A stretch of DNA of 64,000 bases from Roseburia sp. Lineage in GTDB: Bacteria; Bacillota; Clostridia; Lachnospirales; Lachnospiraceae. Location of the stretch: NCBI GenBank assembly GCA_022771695.1, contig JALEKJ010000040.1:57209-121208 (forward strand), read 5' to 3'. This document shows, piece after piece, positions 32,478 to 41,971 of this stretch; the first letter of the stretch is position 1, and each line of letters starts with the position of its first letter. The position numbers were made by a program, and so were the translations under genes. Below the pieces are notes generated by a model. It did not search any database and was not told where the DNA came from. It saw only the letters and a list, made by a program, of their open reading frames with translations.

Positions 32478-34133
32478 TTATATTTTTATAACCCGTGCCT
32501 CATACCCTAAAAGAACATCCTCGCTTTCATTTTCACAATTGTGAAACAGTAGTTCCTTTTTCTTATATCCACTCATATCAAAAGACACTTTATCAGCGCT
32601 GAAATTACAAATAACCACATACGCATTTTCTTCCAAGGAACGCCGATAGGAAAAAACCTCGGGATGCTCTGGACACAATTCCTCAAATGCTCCATAAATC
32701 GCAGTTTCGTCTGAGGATTTAAACCGGATTAATTTCTGATAATAATACCAGATAGATTCTTTGTCCTCCCTTGCCTTTGCAACGTTGATATTCCTGTAAT
32801 TCTCATTTACCATCAGCCACGGCTCGTGATCTGAAAATCCCGCATGTACAGAATCATCCCATTGCATCGGTGTTCTGGCATTATCCCTACCCTTTCTTAA
32901 AATCGCTGCCCACGCCTCATCCGCTCGTCCTGCTTTTTTCGCTGCGTTATAATATTCGATGCTTTCGATATCCCTAAGCTGTGACAGCGAAGTAAATGAG
33001 GCATTCATCATACCAATTTCTTCCCCCTGATAAATGAAGGATGTTCCTCTCAGCAAATGCATTGCGGTCGCAAGCATCTTTGCTGCACGGATACGCATTT
33101 CCTCTGATGTGACATTTACAAATCTTGACAGTGGTCTCGGCTGATCATGGTTTGACCAGAAAAGACTTCCCCAGCCTTCCTGTGTCGCATCCTGCCATTT
33201 ATGAAGAATGCTCTTAAATTTTGACAAATCATACGGTATCATCTCCCATTTTCCGCTTTTGCCGCTGTCTATGTCCATAAGTTCAAACTGAAAAATCATA
33301 TCCAGTTCTTTCTCTTTGGGATCAATATATTTCCTGCCTGTCTCCGGATTCACAAACGGCGTCTCTCCAACACACATACAGTCTCTGCCATCAAAACATT
33401 TTCTCCGCATCTCTTTGAGATATTCGCCCAATCTCTCCTGATTTGCAAAATTCTCCGGACAAAATACATATCCTGATAGATTCTTTTCCCCGGAACCATC
33501 GGGAAGTCCCTGCCGCTTTGCAATAAGATTGATGACATCCATCCGGAAGCCGTCGACACCCTTGTCCAGCCACCAGTTAATCATCTCATAAATATGTTCC
33601 CGGAGCTTTGGATTCTCCCAGTTTAGATCCGGCTGTTTTTCAGAAAAGAGATGCAGGTAATATTCTCCTGTTTCCTCATCCAGCTTCCACGCGGAAGGCG
33701 TAAAAAAAGACGCCCAGTTATTTGGCTCCTTTCCATCCTTCCCCTCACGCCAGATATAAAAATCACGATAAGGGTTATCCTTACTTTTCCTCGATTGAAT
33801 AAACCATGCATGCTCATCTGAAGAATGGTTTACCACCAGATCCATAATAATGCGAATTCCTTTTTCGTGCGCCCTTGCAAGAAGCTCGTCAAAATCTTCC
33901 ATGGTTCCAAATTCTTTCATAATACTCTGATAATCACTGATATCATATCCCATGTCATCATTCGGTGACGCATAGATAGGGTTTAACCAGATCGCACCGA
34001 TACCAAGCTCCTTCAGATAATCCAACTTTTCTATTATTCCGCGAATATCTCCAATCCCGTCATGATTGGCATCAAAAAAGCTTCGTGGATATAACTGATA
34101 AATCACACATTCCTTCCACCATTTTCGTTCCAT
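32478..34133 (-). CDS. GH13 alpha-glucosidase (oligo-1,6-glucosidase type)
   Basis: The 551-residue protein is a cytoplasmic GH13 enzyme (no signal peptide) of the oligo-1,6-glucosidase/trehalulose-synthase group. Conserved regions are visible: DLVVNHSSDEH, GFRMDVINLI (nucleophile Asp, about residue 199), CVGETPF (acid Glu) and SNHDQPRPLSRF (third Asp). It should release glucose from the non-reducing end of imported isomalto- or malto-oligosaccharides. It lies 3 bp after the LacI regulator gene in the operon. Exact linkage preference cannot be decided by eye. Confidence 0.93.
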   Translation of the reverse strand: MERKWWKECVIYQLYPRSFFDANHDGIGDIRGIIEKLDYLKELGIGAIWLNPIYASPNDDMGYDISDYQSIMKEFGTMEDFDELLARAHEKGIRIIMDLVVNHSSDEHAWFIQSRKSKDNPYRDFYIWREGKDGKEPNNWASFFTPSAWKLDEETGEYYLHLFSEKQPDLNWENPKLREHIYEMINWWLDKGVDGFRMDVINLIAKRQGLPDGSGEKNLSGYVFCPENFANQERLGEYLKEMRRKCFDGRDCMCVGETPFVNPETGRKYIDPKEKELDMIFQFELMDIDSGKSGKWEMIPYDLSKFKSILHKWQDATQEGWGSLFWSNHDQPRPLSRFVNVTSEEMRIRAAKMLATAMHLLRGTSFIYQGEEIGMMNASFTSLSQLRDIESIEYYNAAKKAGRADEAWAAILRKGRDNARTPMQWDDSVHAGFSDHEPWLMVNENYRNINVAKAREDKESIWYYYQKLIRFKSSDETAIYGAFEELCPEHPEVFSYRRSLEENAYVVICNFSADKVSFDMSGYKKKELLFHNCENESEDVLLGYEARVIKI

Positions 34134-34136
34134 ATT

Positions 34137-35150
34137 CTATCTGTTTGCAACAGACTCTCTCTCCACAATCGTAATTGGAATCAGACATTTCTCCGGTTCC
34201 GGATCTTTTTCTTCGATTGTTTTACAGAGCAGCTCCACTGCCATTTTCCCTTTCTCAAAAATATTCTGTCCGATTGTAGTCAGTCCCGGCGTACAATAAT
34301 CTGCAATATTGAGATTATCGAATCCGATTACCGACATCTGCTCTGGTACCTTGATATGCATACTGTTTAATTCTTTGATTACACCCACTGCAATAATATC
34401 GGCTGTTGCAAATATAGCCGTGCAATCTGTTTCTGTGGCGATTCTCTCAGCCATTCTTCTGGCACTTTCGAAATCCACATTTCCATGAAATACATATTTA
34501 TTCTCTAACAGAATTCCGCTTTCTGTAAGTGCATTTACATATCCCTCATAACGCTGTTCGTTTACTCCGCCAACCTTTATTTTTCCGGATAAAAAAGCAA
34601 TCTTTTTATGACCATGCTCAATCAGATAACGGGTTGCCAAATAGCCGCCACGGACATCATCAAGCTTTACTTCCTTATGTATATGATTTTCCAGATACGA
34701 ATCCACCAACACAATTGGGACCCTGCTTTGGTTCAATCCCTCGTAAAAATCCTCTGAATAAGCACCAATCACGATAACTCCGTCCAAATTGCGCTGTTTT
34801 GCCAACTGAAAATATTTTTCATCCGCATTTGTACCGGATACAATGACATGATATCCCCTTATTCTTGCATTGTATTCAATACTGGAAAGCATTTCGCTAT
34901 AAAACGGATTCCCGAAAACCATCACGCTGCCCGGTTCTGTCTGCGGAATCACAACGCCGATCAAATTGCTCTTATTACTGACCAGACTGCTTGCGGAATA
35001 GTTCTTCACATATCCCAGTTTGTCAATTGCATCCGTTACCAGTTTTACTGTTTCCGGCGGAAGTGTCTTCTTTCCACTCATCACATAGGATACCGTTGCA
35101 ATGGATAGACCTGTTTCCATTGCAACGTCCTTAATCGTCACTTTTCTCAT
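34137..35150 (-). CDS. LacI-family transcriptional regulator of the alpha-glucoside operon
   Basis: The 337-residue protein has the LacI helix-turn-helix at its very start (VTIKDVAMETGLSIATVSYV with the hinge LPPETVKLV). A periplasmic-binding-protein-like sugar domain follows (LIGVVIPQTEPGSV, DGVIVIGAY and SVIGFDNLNIADY). It lies inside the operon, between the GH31 and GH13 genes. It probably binds the two GTGAAACGTTTAAC sites upstream of the operon, so it would be autoregulated, with a sugar as inducer. Confidence 0.93.
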   Translation of the reverse strand: MRKVTIKDVAMETGLSIATVSYVMSGKKTLPPETVKLVTDAIDKLGYVKNYSASSLVSNKSNLIGVVIPQTEPGSVMVFGNPFYSEMLSSIEYNARIRGYHVIVSGTNADEKYFQLAKQRNLDGVIVIGAYSEDFYEGLNQSRVPIVLVDSYLENHIHKEVKLDDVRGGYLATRYLIEHGHKKIAFLSGKIKVGGVNEQRYEGYVNALTESGILLENKYVFHGNVDFESARRMAERIATETDCTAIFATADIIAVGVIKELNSMHIKVPEQMSVIGFDNLNIADYCTPGLTTIGQNIFEKGKMAVELLCKTIEEKDPEPEKCLIPITIVERESVANR

Positions 35151-35164
35151 GATACCTCTGCATC

Positions 35165-37135
35165 TTAAAAGATTTTTTGGCAGTACTCCTGCTGCCCTAA
35201 GATAGAATCCTGGTTTCCGGCTTTTACGATGTTTCCCTCGGTGACAACAATGCGGATTCCAGCTTCATCCCATATCTCTCCCGTTGCACGGCTGCCAAAT
35301 GGAATTACAGATAATTTCATCCTCTTATCCACATCATTTCCGATTACGCCGCCAAGTTTTCCACTCTCTCCGAGATTTAAAGCAAGCACTGCCCCTTCTC
35401 TTACATATAATAATATTTTTCCAAAAGAGACTTCTTCATATCGCTCTGTTCCACCTACAATTTTACTACCATCCCAGAAATTATACCATATTCCTTTTGG
35501 TAAATATACCCTTCTTCCCGATGCACCTTCTTCCACGACCGGCGCCACCAGAAGGTCGCCTATCATGTAGGCATCCTCTATATCCCTCACAATTTCATCC
35601 TCTGGATAATCCAAAAACAAATGTTTTAGAAACGGTTCTCTGTTTTTTGCACATTTTATTGCTTCTGAATAGAAATACGGAAGAAAATTCATGTGAAGAT
35701 TGGCAAAGAACTGCGCCGTTTTTAAGATTTCCTCATCACCACCGTAATAGGCAGACAGGTTCCACGGACTTCTGTCATTGACCGCAACCGTCCCCTTTAT
35801 AATTTCAGAGAACTGTCCGTCTGCCGGCTCACTGTGCCATTGCATTGCGGGAACAAATGCCCCCAGTGCGGTAGCCCGCAGATACAGTTCCTTCGACGGC
35901 ATCGGACCGGCAAAGCCTCCAATATCAAAGCTCCAAAACGGTACTCCGCAGAGTGATAAAGACAATCCTCCCCTCAGAACGGACTGTAATTCTGAAAATT
36001 TCGACATCTGATCACCCGCCCAATGCATCGGCGTCGTCTGCGCTCCCAAATACCCTGCACGGCTGAAAAGTACCCGGTCATTTCCGATAAATTTGTCATA
36101 TGCTCTTTCATATTGCGCCGGATAAAGATTTTTCTCTGCTGTTCCCCTCACATCCTGATAAAAGCGAATCTTCTCGTCATGTATGAACTCTCCGCCGTCT
36201 GTCTTAAAACCGTCTACTCCCATATCAAGCAGATATTTCCTCTTGGAAAACCACCATTCTTCCACCCTTGGGTCGGAAAAATCAGGGAGCATCGATCCGA
36301 TAAACCATTGTTTGGGAATCCGATACGGAGTTCCGTCCGCATTCAACGCCACCATACCCTGTTCCACTGCATATGCACAATCTCTGTCATGCTGCTCGCT
36401 TTCCTGCCCCGGGTCCAGCTTTTTCAATGCCGGAATCTGCCATAGTACCAGCTTCATCCCCCTCTCATGGAGTTTTTCAATCATTTTATCCGGTGACGGC
36501 CACGGTTCCCCAAATGTAATATTTTTCCGCGTCAGCGCTTCTTTTCCTTCTACCGCTTCGTACTTTGACCCATTCCACAAATAAAAGGTTGCCTCATCAC
36601 TCCATGCTTCTATAACGACTACGTTTATGGGGTAATTATATTTTTCTGCATACGACATCTGCTCCTCAATATCTCTTTGGCAGTTCCAACGATTTGCAGA
36701 AGCCCACACTCCAAATGCCCACTTTGGCGGAAGCTTTATTTCACCGGTAAGCTCTACAAACTGCGCAATAATCTCCTTTGGCGTCCCATAGAAAAAATAT
36801 AATTCATAAGAAGCATCCACAGGCAATTCCATTCTAAAATGCCCTTCTGTAAAATCAAATACAACCTCATATGCCGTGTTCACAAACACTCCGTGCCCTT
36901 CATCCGTATGATAAAACGGCAGCGGAAGATAAGCAAACTCTCCCTGCTCGCAAAACTTCTCCACGACCTGACTCTTTAGCGTTCTTCCAATGTGATTCAC
37001 ACTGCAGTAACGTTCTCCTAATCCGAATACCGCCTTTGCCCCGCAGTCATACTCAAAAATATGGTAACATCCTTCTGTTCTTTCCACAAAATTTGTAATC
37101 CGTCTCTCATCCAGTCCAATGATTCGATTCTCCAT
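35165..37135 (-). CDS. GH31 family glycoside hydrolase (alpha-glucosidase/alpha-xylosidase type)
   Basis: The 656-residue cytoplasmic protein has GH31 motifs: WAFGVWASANRWNC, VVIEAWSDEATFYLW, the nucleophile region DMGVDGFKTDGGEF (about residues 311-324) and HWAGDQMSKFSEL, with the acid Asp. The WSDE segment replaces the more usual W-x-D-x-x-Y element and is a potential clue to specificity. It is co-transcribed after the two permease genes and probably acts on an imported alpha-linked oligosaccharide. Confidence 0.92.
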   Translation of the reverse strand: MENRIIGLDERRITNFVERTEGCYHIFEYDCGAKAVFGLGERYCSVNHIGRTLKSQVVEKFCEQGEFAYLPLPFYHTDEGHGVFVNTAYEVVFDFTEGHFRMELPVDASYELYFFYGTPKEIIAQFVELTGEIKLPPKWAFGVWASANRWNCQRDIEEQMSYAEKYNYPINVVVIEAWSDEATFYLWNGSKYEAVEGKEALTRKNITFGEPWPSPDKMIEKLHERGMKLVLWQIPALKKLDPGQESEQHDRDCAYAVEQGMVALNADGTPYRIPKQWFIGSMLPDFSDPRVEEWWFSKRKYLLDMGVDGFKTDGGEFIHDEKIRFYQDVRGTAEKNLYPAQYERAYDKFIGNDRVLFSRAGYLGAQTTPMHWAGDQMSKFSELQSVLRGGLSLSLCGVPFWSFDIGGFAGPMPSKELYLRATALGAFVPAMQWHSEPADGQFSEIIKGTVAVNDRSPWNLSAYYGGDEEILKTAQFFANLHMNFLPYFYSEAIKCAKNREPFLKHLFLDYPEDEIVRDIEDAYMIGDLLVAPVVEEGASGRRVYLPKGIWYNFWDGSKIVGGTERYEEVSFGKILLYVREGAVLALNLGESGKLGGVIGNDVDKRMKLSVIPFGSRATGEIWDEAGIRIVVTEGNIVKAGNQDSILGQQEYCQKIF

Positions 37136-37150
37136 TGTCCTCTCCCTTTT

Positions 37151-37984
37151 CTAACCTTTTACTCCGCCAACCATAATGCCGGATTTCATTCTCGAATTTG
37201 CCCCGATATACACAATAATAATCGGTATCATGGATATCAGGCTTCCTGCCATCAGAACATTATACTCTGTCGCATACTGTCCGTTTAAGCTGTTTAATGC
37301 CAATGTGATTGTCATTTTGTTCTTATCTGACAGCATGACAAGCGGCCATAAATAATCATTCCAGCTATCCATAAATGTTGTAATTCCCAATGTTGCAATT
37401 GCCGGTGCAGACAGCGGCAGCATAATTTTCCGATAGATGTACCACATTCCCGCACCGTCAATCTGCGCTGCCTCAATAAAATCATTCGGAACAGATCTCA
37501 TATTCTGCACCAACAGAAAGATACCAAATGCCTTAAACAGGGATGGACAGATAACGCTGGCATATGTATCCGTCAAACTCATACCGTTCATAATAATAAA
37601 CAGCGGTATCAATGTAACCTGCGTCGGTATCATCATAGATGCCAGATAGAGTTTAAATATACCGTCCGCAAACGGAAATTGTATTTTGGTAAATGCAAAC
37701 GCAGCCATGGAAGATGATAATATCGTAATCAGCACGTAGCTTACCGTAATAAATATACTGTTTCCTACCGCACGCAAGAACGGAAACCGTTTAAAGACCT
37801 GTGCGTATGCATCCCGTGTCGGCTCTTCGGGAATCCACTGCACCGGGAGCGCCATCAGCGCTCCCTTGCTCTTTAATGACGTGGAAAGCATCCAGAAAAA
37901 TGGAATCATTACGATTACCGCTATCACAATAGAAATTATATAAAATCCAACGTCCCCTAATCTGTTCTTTGCTTTACGATTCAT
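37151..37984 (-). CDS. Carbohydrate ABC transporter permease (MalG type)
   Basis: The 277-residue membrane protein has six hydrophobic segments and the EAA loop EAAQIDGAGMWYIYRKIMLPL (split over about residues 176-196) that contacts the ATPase. It pairs with the preceding MalF-type permease. The ATG at 37984 follows GGATGGG and overlaps the upstream gene by 11 bp. No ATPase gene is present in the cluster, so a shared MsmK-type ATPase elsewhere must energise it. Confidence 0.93.
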   Translation of the reverse strand: MNRKAKNRLGDVGFYIISIVIAVIVMIPFFWMLSTSLKSKGALMALPVQWIPEEPTRDAYAQVFKRFPFLRAVGNSIFITVSYVLITILSSSMAAFAFTKIQFPFADGIFKLYLASMMIPTQVTLIPLFIIMNGMSLTDTYASVICPSLFKAFGIFLLVQNMRSVPNDFIEAAQIDGAGMWYIYRKIMLPLSAPAIATLGITTFMDSWNDYLWPLVMLSDKNKMTITLALNSLNGQYATEYNVLMAGSLISMIPIIIVYIGANSRMKSGIMVGGVKG

Positions 37985-38888
37985 AATGCACCCATCCATT
38001 CTGTAATTTCATTTGTATCATCGTCAGCACAAAAATAATCAGAAACAGAAGCCAAGAATATGCCGACGCATAACCCATCTTAAAATAGCTGAATCCATAA
38101 GTATAAATCCGTTCCACCATTACCTGTGTCGCGCCGTTTGGCCCGCCTTCCGTCATAATCTGTACCTGCGGAAAAAGCTGGAACGCATTAATCAGGGACA
38201 TAATCAGGCAAAAGAATATCGATGGTGTCAAAAGCGGCAGTGTAACCTTAAAAAAAGTAACAATCCTACCTGCTCCGTCAACTTTTGCCGCTTCATAATA
38301 AGTGGGATCAATCGCAGATAATCCCGACAAAAGAAACAATCCAAAAAAGCCCATATCCTTCCAGACCGATGCAAGAACAATTCCCGGCATTGCCCAGACC
38401 TCACTTGTCAGCCATCCGGGGCCGCTGATTCCAACTATTCCCAAAATCTGGTTAAAAATTCCGTATTTAGGGCTTAGCACCCATTTCCAGATTAAACTCG
38501 CCGCAACCCAGGAGGTGAGTACCGGAATGTAATACAATACCCGAAGCACCATGGTTCCCTTTTTCTTCTTATTAAGTAAAAGCGCAATTCCTAACGATGC
38601 GATAAACACCAGCGGGATGTACAGAGCGATATAATAAAGCGTATGTAGCAAAACGGTCCAAAACTCGGAACTGCTTAATATCGTTTTATAATTGTCAACC
38701 CCTATAAAATGGTCTGTAAATGTCTGCACATTCAGTTTTTCAAGTCCGTTCCAATCCGTGAAACTTAAAAATACCGCAATTAACACCGGACACAGGCTGA
38801 AAATCAACATTCCGATAAAACTTGGCAACATAAAAGGCAATGCCTGAATGATTTTCTTTTTTTCCACTTTTCTTTTTTGCTTTGCCAT
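37974..38888 (-). CDS. Carbohydrate ABC transporter permease (MalF type)
   Basis: The 304-residue membrane protein has six predicted segments, with the EAA motif YYEAAKVDGAGRIVTFFKVT near residues 200-220. The basic N-terminus MAKQKRKVEKKK sits in the cytoplasm. It overlaps the MalG-type gene by 11 bp and follows the solute-binding protein by 20 bp. Together they should import an alpha-glucoside. Confidence 0.93.
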   Translation of the reverse strand: MAKQKRKVEKKKIIQALPFMLPSFIGMLIFSLCPVLIAVFLSFTDWNGLEKLNVQTFTDHFIGVDNYKTILSSSEFWTVLLHTLYYIALYIPLVFIASLGIALLLNKKKKGTMVLRVLYYIPVLTSWVAASLIWKWVLSPKYGIFNQILGIVGISGPGWLTSEVWAMPGIVLASVWKDMGFFGLFLLSGLSAIDPTYYEAAKVDGAGRIVTFFKVTLPLLTPSIFFCLIMSLINAFQLFPQVQIMTEGGPNGATQVMVERIYTYGFSYFKMGYASAYSWLLFLIIFVLTMIQMKLQNGWVHYES

Positions 38889-38908
38889 ATTATTTTCCCA
38901 TCTGTTCT

Positions 38909-40228
38909 TTATTTCAAATTAATACTGGATTCACATTCTGCCTGTGCCTGCTCCAATGCGTCCTGCACGGAAATTTTTCCGCTTGCTGCCTCTGACAGCT
39001 TTTCCGTGATAATATCAGACATCATGCTGTAATCCTCAATAATTGTCGGAACGGTGAGGTAATTCAAAGAAGCAAATACTGCCTGCTTATTATCCGGCGG
39101 TGTGATTGTAAGGTAATCGTCCAGTACCTCCTGATTTTTGATCGCCGGCAGGTCCCATCCTGCGTCAATTCGAATCTGTGCCGCTTCATCGCTGGACGCC
39201 AGCCAGGTAATCCATGTTGTTGCAGCCTCTTTTTTATCGCTGTCTGCATTTACAACCAATGCGTTGCTGAAAAAATGTGTTGCTTTTTTTGTTCCGCCCG
39301 GCTCCACACAGATATCCCATTCAAAATCACATGCATCCTTAAAGGTATTAAACGCCCAGATTCCGGTAGTAATCATTCCAACCCGTCCGCTTTCAAATAA
39401 ATCCCAGTCTCCCATGCCTGCCATCTGTTCTTCGTTCGGCTGTACATTGGAGTCAACAACCCGGTCAATCATCATCTGTGCCGCTTTTAAATTTTCCGGT
39501 GAGTTGATAGTAAATTCCGTCTTATCTTCATTTAACAGACTTCCGCCGTACTGTGCAGCAACCTTATAAAATTCATTGTAGGTAAGCGGTGCATAAATAC
39601 CGTAGATATCATCCGAAAGGGATCTAATCTTTTCTGCTGCCTCCTGCACATCCTCCCAAGTCCAATCATCCGTCGGATAGCTCACCCCCGCCTGGTCAAA
39701 TAAATCTTTATTGTAAATTAATACTACATTTGAGAAATTTCCCGGTAACCCATACTGTGTGCCCTCCACATTAAAAGCACTAAGTGCTGTCTCATTAAAA
39801 TTTGAAGTGTCTGCCCCGGATAAATCTGCCAACACACCTTTTGACGCGTAAGATGCAAAGTTCTCGATATTCAGCTCATAGCAGTCTGGTGCTGTACCTC
39901 CTGCCACCCTTGTCTGCATCATTGTAAAATAATCGTCATAAGCAACCGTTTCAATATCTACCGTAATATTCGGATACTGCTCATGAAATTTCTCATACAT
40001 AGCAGCAAGCGTCTCCTCATTGCCGCCGGATGCATTAAAATTGCAATACTTAATTGTAACCTCTTCACCCCCCGCTACATCCGCAGACCCATTGCCCGAA
40101 TCATCCGCCATCTTCTCTTCGGTCTCCGCCTGCGGCGTTTCTGCCTGTGTCTCTTGCTTGACTCCTCCACATGCGGTAAGTCCTAATACCATTGTGGAAA
40201 TCAATAATGCTGCCAATCCTCTTTTCAT
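38909..40228 (-). CDS. Sugar ABC transporter solute-binding lipoprotein
   Basis: The 439-residue protein has a lipoprotein signal peptide (MKRGLAALLISTMVLGLTAC, lipid Cys at 20). A low-complexity acidic linker leads into a family 1 extracellular solute-binding domain (ITIKYCNFNASGGNEETLAAM-like start, AGGTAPDCYELN near residue 112). It is the first gene after the promoter with two LacI-type operators and captures the sugar for the MalF/MalG-type permeases. The ligand cannot be read from sequence; the enzymes downstream suggest an alpha-glucoside. Confidence 0.94.
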   Translation of the reverse strand: MKRGLAALLISTMVLGLTACGGVKQETQAETPQAETEEKMADDSGNGSADVAGGEEVTIKYCNFNASGGNEETLAAMYEKFHEQYPNITVDIETVAYDDYFTMMQTRVAGGTAPDCYELNIENFASYASKGVLADLSGADTSNFNETALSAFNVEGTQYGLPGNFSNVVLIYNKDLFDQAGVSYPTDDWTWEDVQEAAEKIRSLSDDIYGIYAPLTYNEFYKVAAQYGGSLLNEDKTEFTINSPENLKAAQMMIDRVVDSNVQPNEEQMAGMGDWDLFESGRVGMITTGIWAFNTFKDACDFEWDICVEPGGTKKATHFFSNALVVNADSDKKEAATTWITWLASSDEAAQIRIDAGWDLPAIKNQEVLDDYLTITPPDNKQAVFASLNYLTVPTIIEDYSMMSDIITEKLSEAASGKISVQDALEQAQAECESSINLK

Positions 40229-40252
40229 TGTATATACCTCCCATCATTATTT

Positions 40253-40266
40253 GTGAAACGTTTAAC
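40253..40266. promoter_or_regulatory. LacI-type operator O1 (in the 5' leader)
   Basis: GTGAAACGTTTAAC, with the perfect palindromic core AAACGTTT of the LacI family, lies 25 bp before the solute-binding protein start. It is identical to O2. Confidence 0.85.
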
Positions 40267-40315
40267 CGATTGATAAAACAAGAGAAAGCTCACTGAATGG
40301 CTTTCTGATGTTTTT

Positions 40316-40329
40316 GTGAAACGTTTAAC
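40316..40329. promoter_or_regulatory. LacI-type operator O2 (at the transcription start)
   Basis: A second exact GTGAAACGTTTAAC lies just downstream of the -10 box, where a bound repressor would block transcription. The spacing to O1 is 63 bp, six helical turns. Confidence 0.85.
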
Positions 40330-40336
40330 TAATTTA

Positions 40337-40364
40337 AGTATAACAATTTCAAACTATTTGTCAA
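40337..40364 (-). promoter_or_regulatory. Promoter of the alpha-glucoside operon
   Basis: On the minus strand TTGACA (40359-40364) and TATACT (40337-40342) are 16 bp apart, immediately upstream of O2. Confidence 0.8.
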
Positions 40365-40423
40365 CTTGCAAATTTATCTAATATTTATTGGTTTAACTTG
40401 TATAATTTTCACAATTAATATTT

Positions 40424-41179
40424 CTATTTTTCTTTTGCAACTCTTTTCGGAACAACCGCAAACATCACTGCGCCTGCTACCACAATTCCGATCGAGATAA
40501 ACTGGGAGGTTGAAAGCGTTCCGACATTTCCGCGGTTATCGTTGCGCAGGAACTCTAATGTAAATCTTCCCACACCGTAAAGCAGCATCCAGAGTGCGGC
40601 GACACGTCCGGTCTTCGGCTTTCTGCTTGCATACCACAACAGAATTCCGCAGAAAATGAAATCTCCCACCGACGAGATAATCTGGGTCGGGATTAATTTG
40701 ACGCCGTTCGGGGCAAAATGTGAGGTGTGAAACGTGATTCCATACCATGCGTCCGTCTCTCTGCCATAACAGCAGCCCGCGCACAAGCATCCGATTCGCC
40801 CAAAGCCCTGCGCCAACGACACTGCGGGCATGACCAGATCAAAATATTCCAGAAAAGAAACCTTCTTGATGTGACAATAAATACAGCTTGCCAAAATACC
40901 GCCGATAATACCGCCATAGACAACATAGCCGTTTTTGAAGTTCCAGAGAATCGACGGATCTTCTATGATTTGTGGTATCTCTACAATATAAAACAACAGG
41001 CGGCATCCTACCATTCCACCAACCACTGCGCACACAAAAATGCCCCATATAATATCATCGTTCATCCCACGCTTTTTCCCACGATAGGAAGTCAGCATCA
41101 GTGCACTCAAAAATCCGATCGCTATCATCAGTCCATACATATGAAACGTAATCGGTCCTATTACAATATCGTTAAACAT
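40424..41179 (-). CDS. lgt: Prolipoprotein diacylglyceryl transferase
   Basis: The 251-residue membrane protein has about seven segments. The Lgt signature GRIGCLCAGCCYGRETD is near residues 127-143 and RFTLEFLRND near 205. It transfers diacylglycerol from phosphatidylglycerol to the lipobox cysteine of prolipoproteins, the first step in lipoprotein maturation, and so serves the several lipoproteins of this window. It stands alone on the minus strand. Confidence 0.96.
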   Translation of the reverse strand: MFNDIVIGPITFHMYGLMIAIGFLSALMLTSYRGKKRGMNDDIIWGIFVCAVVGGMVGCRLLFYIVEIPQIIEDPSILWNFKNGYVVYGGIIGGILASCIYCHIKKVSFLEYFDLVMPAVSLAQGFGRIGCLCAGCCYGRETDAWYGITFHTSHFAPNGVKLIPTQIISSVGDFIFCGILLWYASRKPKTGRVAALWMLLYGVGRFTLEFLRNDNRGNVGTLSTSQFISIGIVVAGAVMFAVVPKRVAKEK

Positions 41180-41227
41180 AATTCCTCCTAATTCTGGTAA
41201 TTATTCCTTAATATATGATTTACAAAT

Positions 41228-41971
41228 TTAATACCCATAGATGTCATAGATTTCATCTGTATACACACCCTGTTCTTTGTATACAATCAGCGGTTTTTCC
41301 ACGGTCAACCTGGATTTGCCTCCGCGTAAACCCTCAATCAGCACCATGTTCGGCTCCTTGTCCACATAAGGATAGACCAGCTTCATGCGTTTTGGCTCGA
41401 TTTTATATGCTATCATCTTAGAAAAAATCTCTGCCAGTCGAAACGGTCTGTGCACCATATAAAAGCGTCCGCCGGGACGAAGCAGCTTCGCACTCTCGCG
41501 CAGGATATCATCCAAATCGCACAACACCTCATGCCTTGCGATTGCCTTTGCGTCGGTTGCACAACTGATTCCGTGCTCCCCAATCATATACGGAGGGTTT
41601 GTCGTGATAACATCAAAAGAAGATGCTCCAAATATCTTTGAAGCATCCTTGATATCTCCTGTGACAACATTAATTTTATTCTCGAGTTGATTGTACATCA
41701 CGCTGCGACGCGCCATATCTGCACTTTCTTCCTGAATCTCAAGTGCCACAAAGTCGCTGGCATCCGTCTTTGCTTCCATCAAAATCGGAATAATACCTGT
41801 CCCTGTTCCAAGATCAAGGACACGCTCTCCGCTCTTCGCTTTGGCAAATCCGGAAAGGAGTACTGCATCCATCCCAAAGCAAAAGCGCCTTGGATCCTGA
41901 ATGATATAATAACCGTTGCGATGCAACTCGTCTAAGCGTTCATTCTCATGGACAAGATTATTTTGTGTCAT
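41228..41971 (-). CDS. trmN6: tRNA1(Val) (adenine(37)-N6)-methyltransferase family protein
   Basis: The 247-residue protein is a Rossmann-fold methyltransferase of the YfiC/YabB group: VLDLGTGTGIIPILM (SAM site, about residues 52-66) and the N6-adenine motif NPPYMIG near residue 129. It follows ricT with a 14-bp overlap, the standard Firmicute yaaT-yabB neighbourhood. The ATG at 41971 is the most likely start; a TTG lies one codon upstream. In Firmicutes the exact RNA target is assumed by homology. Confidence 0.9.
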   Translation of the reverse strand: MTQNNLVHENERLDELHRNGYYIIQDPRRFCFGMDAVLLSGFAKAKSGERVLDLGTGTGIIPILMEAKTDASDFVALEIQEESADMARRSVMYNQLENKINVVTGDIKDASKIFGASSFDVITTNPPYMIGEHGISCATDAKAIARHEVLCDLDDILRESAKLLRPGGRFYMVHRPFRLAEIFSKMIAYKIEPKRMKLVYPYVDKEPNMVLIEGLRGGKSRLTVEKPLIVYKEQGVYTDEIYDIYGY

